From positions 1-35,425 of the forward strand of contig JANQFA010000024.1 in NCBI GenBank assembly GCA_028278065.1: 35,425 bases of DNA, given 5' to 3'. Shown here in pieces: positions 31,712 to 35,425 of the stretch. The notes under the pieces are model-generated. The model was given only the letters and a program-made list of their open reading frames with translations. It was not told the DNA's origin and searched no databases. Origin of the DNA: Myxococcota bacterium (GTDB taxonomy: Bacteria; Myxococcota_A; UBA9160; JAFDET01). Numbering within the stretch: the stretch's first letter is position 1; each line of letters opens with the position of its first letter. Both the position numbers and the translations under genes were made by a program.

Positions 31712-33555
31712 CCGCCGGGGGCTGGATCGGAAGCGTCCTGCGTGTGGACCTCTCCAGCGGGGAGATCGGCCGCGAGCCGCTCCACGGTGACCATGCGCGC
31801 GACTACGTGGGCGGGCGCGGGATCGCGGCGCGCTTCATGTGGGACGAGGTCGAGCCGACGGTCGATCCGTTCGCGCCGGAGAACCCGCTCATCTTCGCCA
31901 CCGGTCCCCTCACCGGGACCAACGCGTCGTGCGGCGCGCGCTACATGGTGGTCACCAAGGGGCCGCTCACCGGGTGCCTCACCACGTCGAACTCCGGCGG
32001 CCGCTGGGGCCCCGAGCTCAAGTTCGCGGGCTACGACGTCCTCATCCTGGAGGGCCGCGCCGAGAAGCCGGTCTGGCTCTGGATCCTGGACGACCGGGTG
32101 GAGCTGCGCTCGGCGGAGCATCTCTGGGGCAAGGGCGTCTTCGAGACGGAGGACATCCTGCGCCGCGAGACGGGCATCCCGGACTGCTCGATCGCGTCGA
32201 TCGGCCCCGGGGGCGAGAACCGGGTTCTCTACGCCGCGATCCTGAACGACAAGTTCCGCGCCGCCGGCCGCTCGGGCGTGGGCGCGGTCATGGGAAGCAA
32301 GAACCTGAAGGCGATCTGCGTGCGGGGCACGGGCGCCGTCCCGGTGGCCGACCCCCGGGCGATGATGGCGGCCCAGTGGGAGCAGAAGGAGGTGCTCTCG
32401 AAGGCCCCGCTCACTTCCGAGGGGCTGCCCGCCTACGGGACCCTGGCGCTCATGAACGTCATCAACGAGCACGGAGCGCTGCCCACGCGGAACTACCAGC
32501 AGGCACAGTTCGAGCACGCCGAGAACATCTCGGGCGAGGAGCTGGCGGAGACCCGGCTGGCCGCCAACAAGGCGTGCTTCGCCTGCACCATCGCCTGCGG
32601 ACGGGTGTCCCGGATCTCCGACGAGGGGGTGGAGCGCTACACGGTGCGCACGAGTCCGCGCAACTGGAAGCACGCGACCGAAGGACCCGAGTACGAGAAC
32701 GCCTGGTCGCTCGGTGCCGACTGCGGCATCGACGACCTGGACGCGATTCTCAAGGCGAACCTGCTCTGCAACGACCTGGGGCTCGATCCGATCTCCCTGG
32801 GTGCCACCATCGCGGCGGCCATGGAGCTCTTCGAGAAGGGTGTCCTCAGCGAGGAGCAGACCGGGATGCCGATGCCGTTCGGCGACGGCGAGGCCCTCGT
32901 CGCGCTGACCGAGGCGACCGGCTTCCGACGCGGCTTCGGCGACGACCTGGCGGAGGGGTCCAAGCGTCTCGGCGAGAAGTACGGGCATCCGGAGGTCTTC
33001 ATGGGCGTGAAGGGACAGGAGTTCCCCGCCTACGACCCCCGCGCCCTCCAGGGCATGGGTCTCGGCTATGCGACCAGCAACCGGGGCGCCTGCCACCTGC
33101 GCGCGTACACGGTCTCCGCCGAGGTCGTGGGCGAGCCCGAGCCGATGGACCCGCGCGCCACCGACGGAAAGGCCCAGCTCACCGTCGACATGCAGAACAT
33201 CTCCACGGCGGTCGACGCCACCGGGCTGTGCGTCTTCCTCACCTTCGGGAACACCCTCTCGGACCTGACGCCGCTCCTGGCTGCGGCGACGGGGATCGCC
33301 TACACCGACGACGATCTGGTGCTGGCCGGCGAGCGGATCTGGAACCTGGAGCGCGAGTGGAACCTGCGGGCCGGCGTCGATCCCGGGGAGGACAAGCTCC
33401 CCCGGCGCATGCTCGAGGAGCCGATCCCTTCGGGTCCGGCGGCCGGGGAGGTGAACAAGCTGGCCGTGATGCTGCCCGAGTACTACCGGGCGCGCGGCTG
33501 GACCGACGACGGCCGCCCCACCCGGGACAAGCTGGCCGAGCTGGGGATCGGCTGA
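31708..33555 (+). CDS. Aldehyde:ferredoxin oxidoreductase (AOR family, tungsten- or molybdenum-bis-pterin)
   Basis: A 615-residue AOR. The N-terminal cofactor domain has GGWIGSVLRVDLSSGEI, YVGGRGIAARFMWDEV, and ATGPLTGTNASCGARYMVVTKGPLTG; the pterin- and cluster-binding motif CFACTIACGR (about 290-298) with the fourth Cys in LLCNDLGLDPIS (about 355) provides the [4Fe-4S] cluster. EGPEYENAWSLGADCGI is conserved. AORs oxidise aldehydes to carboxylic acids with low-potential electrons, or the reverse reduction of acids. With ferredoxin, FAD oxidoreductase and MoaD-like genes this fits the bacterial AorABC-type complex, which can also use NAD. The substrate is not predictable; a TGA stop ends a normal-length protein. 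Confidence 0.93.
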   Translation: MTAGGWIGSVLRVDLSSGEIGREPLHGDHARDYVGGRGIAARFMWDEVEPTVDPFAPENPLIFATGPLTGTNASCGARYMVVTKGPLTGCLTTSNSGGRWGPELKFAGYDVLILEGRAEKPVWLWILDDRVELRSAEHLWGKGVFETEDILRRETGIPDCSIASIGPGGENRVLYAAILNDKFRAAGRSGVGAVMGSKNLKAICVRGTGAVPVADPRAMMAAQWEQKEVLSKAPLTSEGLPAYGTLALMNVINEHGALPTRNYQQAQFEHAENISGEELAETRLAANKACFACTIACGRVSRISDEGVERYTVRTSPRNWKHATEGPEYENAWSLGADCGIDDLDAILKANLLCNDLGLDPISLGATIAAAMELFEKGVLSEEQTGMPMPFGDGEALVALTEATGFRRGFGDDLAEGSKRLGEKYGHPEVFMGVKGQEFPAYDPRALQGMGLGYATSNRGACHLRAYTVSAEVVGEPEPMDPRATDGKAQLTVDMQNISTAVDATGLCVFLTFGNTLSDLTPLLAAATGIAYTDDDLVLAGERIWNLEREWNLRAGVDPGEDKLPRRMLEEPIPSGPAAGEVNKLAVMLPEYYRARGWTDDGRPTRDKLAELGIG

Positions 33556-33559
33556 GGCC

Positions 33560-33856
33560 ATGCCCGAGGTGAAGCTGCTGGGCGGCCTGCGCAGCAAGGT
33601 GGGTGCCGAGAGCCTGAAGGTCGACGCGGACTCGGTGCACGAGCTGCTGGACGAGCTGGTGGAGCGCGGCGGGCAGGCGCTCACCGTTCTGTTCTACGAG
33701 GATCCGCTCGGCGACCCCCTCGTGCCGCACCGGGACCTGCGCATCCTGGTGAACGGCCGCAGCATCGCCTTCCTGAGTGGCCTCGACACGCCACTCGAGA
33801 AGAAGGACAAGGTGACGGTTCATCTGACCGGGGCGCGCGGGTTCCCGGGCGGCTAG
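33560..33856 (+). CDS. MoaD/ThiS-like sulfur carrier (AOR operon)
   Basis: A 98-residue beta-grasp protein ending in the required Gly-Gly (ARGFPGG). It has the ubiquitin-like pattern MPEVKLLGGLRSKVGAE, VHELLDELVERGG, VNGRSIAFLSGLDTPLEKKDKVTVHL. It likely carries thiocarboxylate sulfur into the tungsten/molybdenum pterin of the adjacent AOR; the MoeB-rhodanese enzyme at 616-1764 is a candidate activator. The gene begins 4 bases after the AOR stop. MoaD-like genes are regular AOR neighbours. Confidence 0.88.
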   Translation: MPEVKLLGGLRSKVGAESLKVDADSVHELLDELVERGGQALTVLFYEDPLGDPLVPHRDLRILVNGRSIAFLSGLDTPLEKKDKVTVHLTGARGFPGG

Positions 33857-33867
33857 GAAGGGCAGCC

Positions 33868-35238
33868 ATGCGACACGTGGTGGTGGGAGCCGGCCCGGCC
33901 GGGCTGGCGGCGATCGAGACCCTGCGGGCACTGGATCCGGCGGCGGAGATCGCCCTCGTCTGCGACGAGCCCGCCTACGCGCGGATGGTGCTGCCCTACT
34001 TCATCGAGGGGAAGATCGAGGAGCGCGCGGTCTTCACCGCCGACGAGACCTGGCTCGACGGGCAGGGAGTCGAGGTGCACGGAGGACGGCGCGTCGAGGC
34101 CATCGAGCCCGACGCCCGCACGGTCGCGCTCGACGACGGGACACCCCTCGCGTACGACCGCCTGCTCCTGGCCACGGGATCGCGGGTCCGTGTCCCGGCG
34201 ATCCCTGGAGCGGACGGTGAGGGCGTGGTCCCCATGTGGACCCTCGAGCACGCGCGCGGGTGGCGGGGCCGAGGCCACGACGAGACCGCGATCGTCGGCG
34301 CGGGCTTCATCGCCTTCACGATCCTCGACGGCGTCGCAGCGCGCAGCCGCAAGCTCACCTTCCTCGAGATCGAGCCGCAGATCCTCCCCCGCATGCTCGA
34401 CGCGCCCGCCTCGGCCCTGGTGGCGGCCCACCTGGCCGATCTGGGCATCGACGTGCGGGTGAGCGCCCGCGTCGCGGAGATCGGCACCCAGGGCGCGCGC
34501 TCCGTGCTCCGCCTCGAGGACGGGGACGACCTGATCTGCGACTCGGTCATCCTGGCGACCGGGATCCGGCCCAACGTCGACTTCCTGCAGGGCTCGGGGA
34601 TCGAGGTCGACGACGCGATCGTGGTGGACGAGCGCATGCGCACGACGGTGCCCGACGTCTTCGCCGCGGGGGACGTGGCGCAGGGGCCGGATCTCCTGGG
34701 GGGCGCGCGCGGCGTGCGCGCCATCCAGCCCGTCGCGGTCGACCACGGCCGCGTGGCCGCCGCGAACATGGCCGGCGAGGACGTCCGCTACGAGGGCGCG
34801 CTGGTGATGAACATCCTCGCCGCGCAGGGTCTCGAAGCATCGAGCTTCGGGCACTGGGAGCGCGACGACGACGTCACGGTCGTCTCGAACCCGGCGAACC
34901 GCATCTACCGGAAGTACGTCTGGGAGGGCGGTCGGCTGGTGGGTGGCATCCTGGTGGGTCCCACCGTTGCGGTGACCGGCCTGAACGATGTGGGCATGCT
35001 GAAGGGGCTGATCCAGACCGGTGTCGATCTGGGCTCGTGGCGTGGCTGGCTGGAGGAGAACCCCCTGGAGCTGCGCCGCCCGTTCGTGGCGAGCGGGGCG
35101 GCGACCCGGCTCCTGGAGAGCACCCTCCTGGCGGGCCGGGCTTCGACCGGGGGCGGCTTCCGCTGGCCAGCCGCCCCGGCCCGGCGGCCGCGGCGCGATC
35201 CGCACGCCACCCTGGTGGGCGGCTCGCCGCGGGCCTGA
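33868..35238 (+). CDS. FAD/NAD(P)-dependent oxidoreductase (AorC-like)
   Basis: A 456-residue two-dinucleotide-binding flavoprotein. FAD motif HVVVGAGPAGLAAIE at the N-terminus, LLLATGSRVRVP, NAD motif TAIVGAGFIAFTILDG (GAGFIA in place of the usual GxGxxG), VILATGIRPNVDFL and VFAAGDVAQ. It belongs to the NADH:rubredoxin/ferredoxin reductase class, and in AOR operons the AorC role is to exchange electrons between ferredoxin clusters and NAD. A C-terminal tail (about 420-456, PAAPARRPRRDP) is Pro/Arg-rich and looks extra to the fold. Redox partner and direction are inferred from the operon. Confidence 0.88.
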   Translation: MRHVVVGAGPAGLAAIETLRALDPAAEIALVCDEPAYARMVLPYFIEGKIEERAVFTADETWLDGQGVEVHGGRRVEAIEPDARTVALDDGTPLAYDRLLLATGSRVRVPAIPGADGEGVVPMWTLEHARGWRGRGHDETAIVGAGFIAFTILDGVAARSRKLTFLEIEPQILPRMLDAPASALVAAHLADLGIDVRVSARVAEIGTQGARSVLRLEDGDDLICDSVILATGIRPNVDFLQGSGIEVDDAIVVDERMRTTVPDVFAAGDVAQGPDLLGGARGVRAIQPVAVDHGRVAAANMAGEDVRYEGALVMNILAAQGLEASSFGHWERDDDVTVVSNPANRIYRKYVWEGGRLVGGILVGPTVAVTGLNDVGMLKGLIQTGVDLGSWRGWLEENPLELRRPFVASGAATRLLESTLLAGRASTGGGFRWPAAPARRPRRDPHATLVGGSPRA

Positions 35239-35242
35239 CGAG

Positions 35243-35425
35243 GTGCGCGTGGAGGTGCGCCTCTTCGCCAATCTGCGCGACCGGATTCCTTCGGCGCCAC
35301 GGGGACGTGTGTCCCTGGACCTCGAGCAGGACTCGACCCTCCAGGACCTCCTCGAGGAGCTGCGGATCCATCCCCGCCAGGCCCAGATGGTGCTGGTGAA
35401 CGGGGTCCAGATGCCGCGCGCCGTG
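35243..35425 (+). CDS. Second MoaD/ThiS-like protein (partial, cut by window end)
   Basis: The first 61 codons of a reading frame starting at GTG 35243, 4 bases after the oxidoreductase stop. VRVEVRLFANLRDRIPSAPRGRVSLDLEQ..LQDLLEELRIHPRQAQMVLVNGVQMPRAV matches the MoaD/ThiS beta-grasp fold. The C-terminal Gly-Gly lies beyond the window. It differs in sequence from the first MoaD-like gene, so the operon encodes two distinct carriers. Confidence 0.75.
   Translation, partial: MRVEVRLFANLRDRIPSAPRGRVSLDLEQDSTLQDLLEELRIHPRQAQMVLVNGVQMPRAV

Noticed and set aside
31708..33555. AOR as a selenoprotein because selC is present
   Set aside because: The AOR reading frame is full length and ends normally; no internal TGA is needed to complete the family.

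Overview
The window is a very GC-rich (roughly 70 percent by eye), tightly packed bacterial chromosome segment. No stretch longer than about 160 bases lacks a gene. Gene content suggests a 'deltaproteobacterial' lineage in the broad sense (Myxococcota, Desulfobacterota or Binatota-like). Pointers are a split glycine dehydrogenase (gcvPA/gcvPB), a rubrerythrin/Fe-S oxidoreductase/DUF3501 triad, a tungsten-type aldehyde:ferredoxin oxidoreductase operon, a selenocysteine tRNA, small SCP2-type proteins and a DUF7064-like protein. This placement is inference. GTG and TTG starts and 4-base stop/start overlaps are common. I see no insertion sequence, phage gene or CRISPR array.

Layout. (1) 1-8600, mostly plus strand: tRNA-Leu(CAA), a small exported protein, a strong hairpin terminator, a MoeB/ThiF-rhodanese sulfur-carrier activating enzyme, a small unknown protein, an SCP2-like protein, a UvrA-family protein, a degenerate-GGDEF/EAL phosphodiesterase, and a second SCP2-like protein. 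Then come a short hibernation-promoting factor and tRNA-Sec (selC) on the minus strand, and a MerR-TPR fusion on the plus strand. (2) 8716-17430, all minus strand: a maf-yggS-proC-divIVA-fmdB group, followed by a one-carbon operon folD-gcvT-gcvH-gcvPA-gcvPB. In that operon glycine cleavage makes methylene-THF and FolD oxidises it onward. (3) 17536-19485, plus: an MscS channel and a DUF7064-like protein. (4) 19495-25542: a surface or envelope-looking cluster. It has three alkaline-phosphatase-superfamily hydrolases on the minus strand, a divergent 60-residue membrane protein, and a methyltransferase whose N-terminal half looks like a protein/aminoglycoside-kinase fold. (5) 25620-27051: a seven-helix-like membrane protein and an EthD-domain protein. 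(6) 27072-29668, minus: rubrerythrin, Fe-S oxidoreductase and extended DUF3501, probably peroxide/oxygen defence or redox. (7) 29797-35425, plus: class II fumarase and then an AOR operon (four-cluster ferredoxin, AOR, MoaD-like protein, FAD/NAD oxidoreductase, and a second MoaD-like gene cut by the window end).

The observations most worth a second look are: two genes (the uvrA homologue and the DUF7064-like gene) with well-placed Shine-Dalgarno sequences but an NTC codon where the start should be; a four-copy 27-bp tandem repeat that multiplies the folD-stop/gcvT-start overlap; selC with no visible Sec machinery nearby; recurrent TANNNT boxes 6-9 bases before starts that suggest leaderless mRNAs; and the kinase-like/methyltransferase fusion coupled to a tiny conserved membrane protein.
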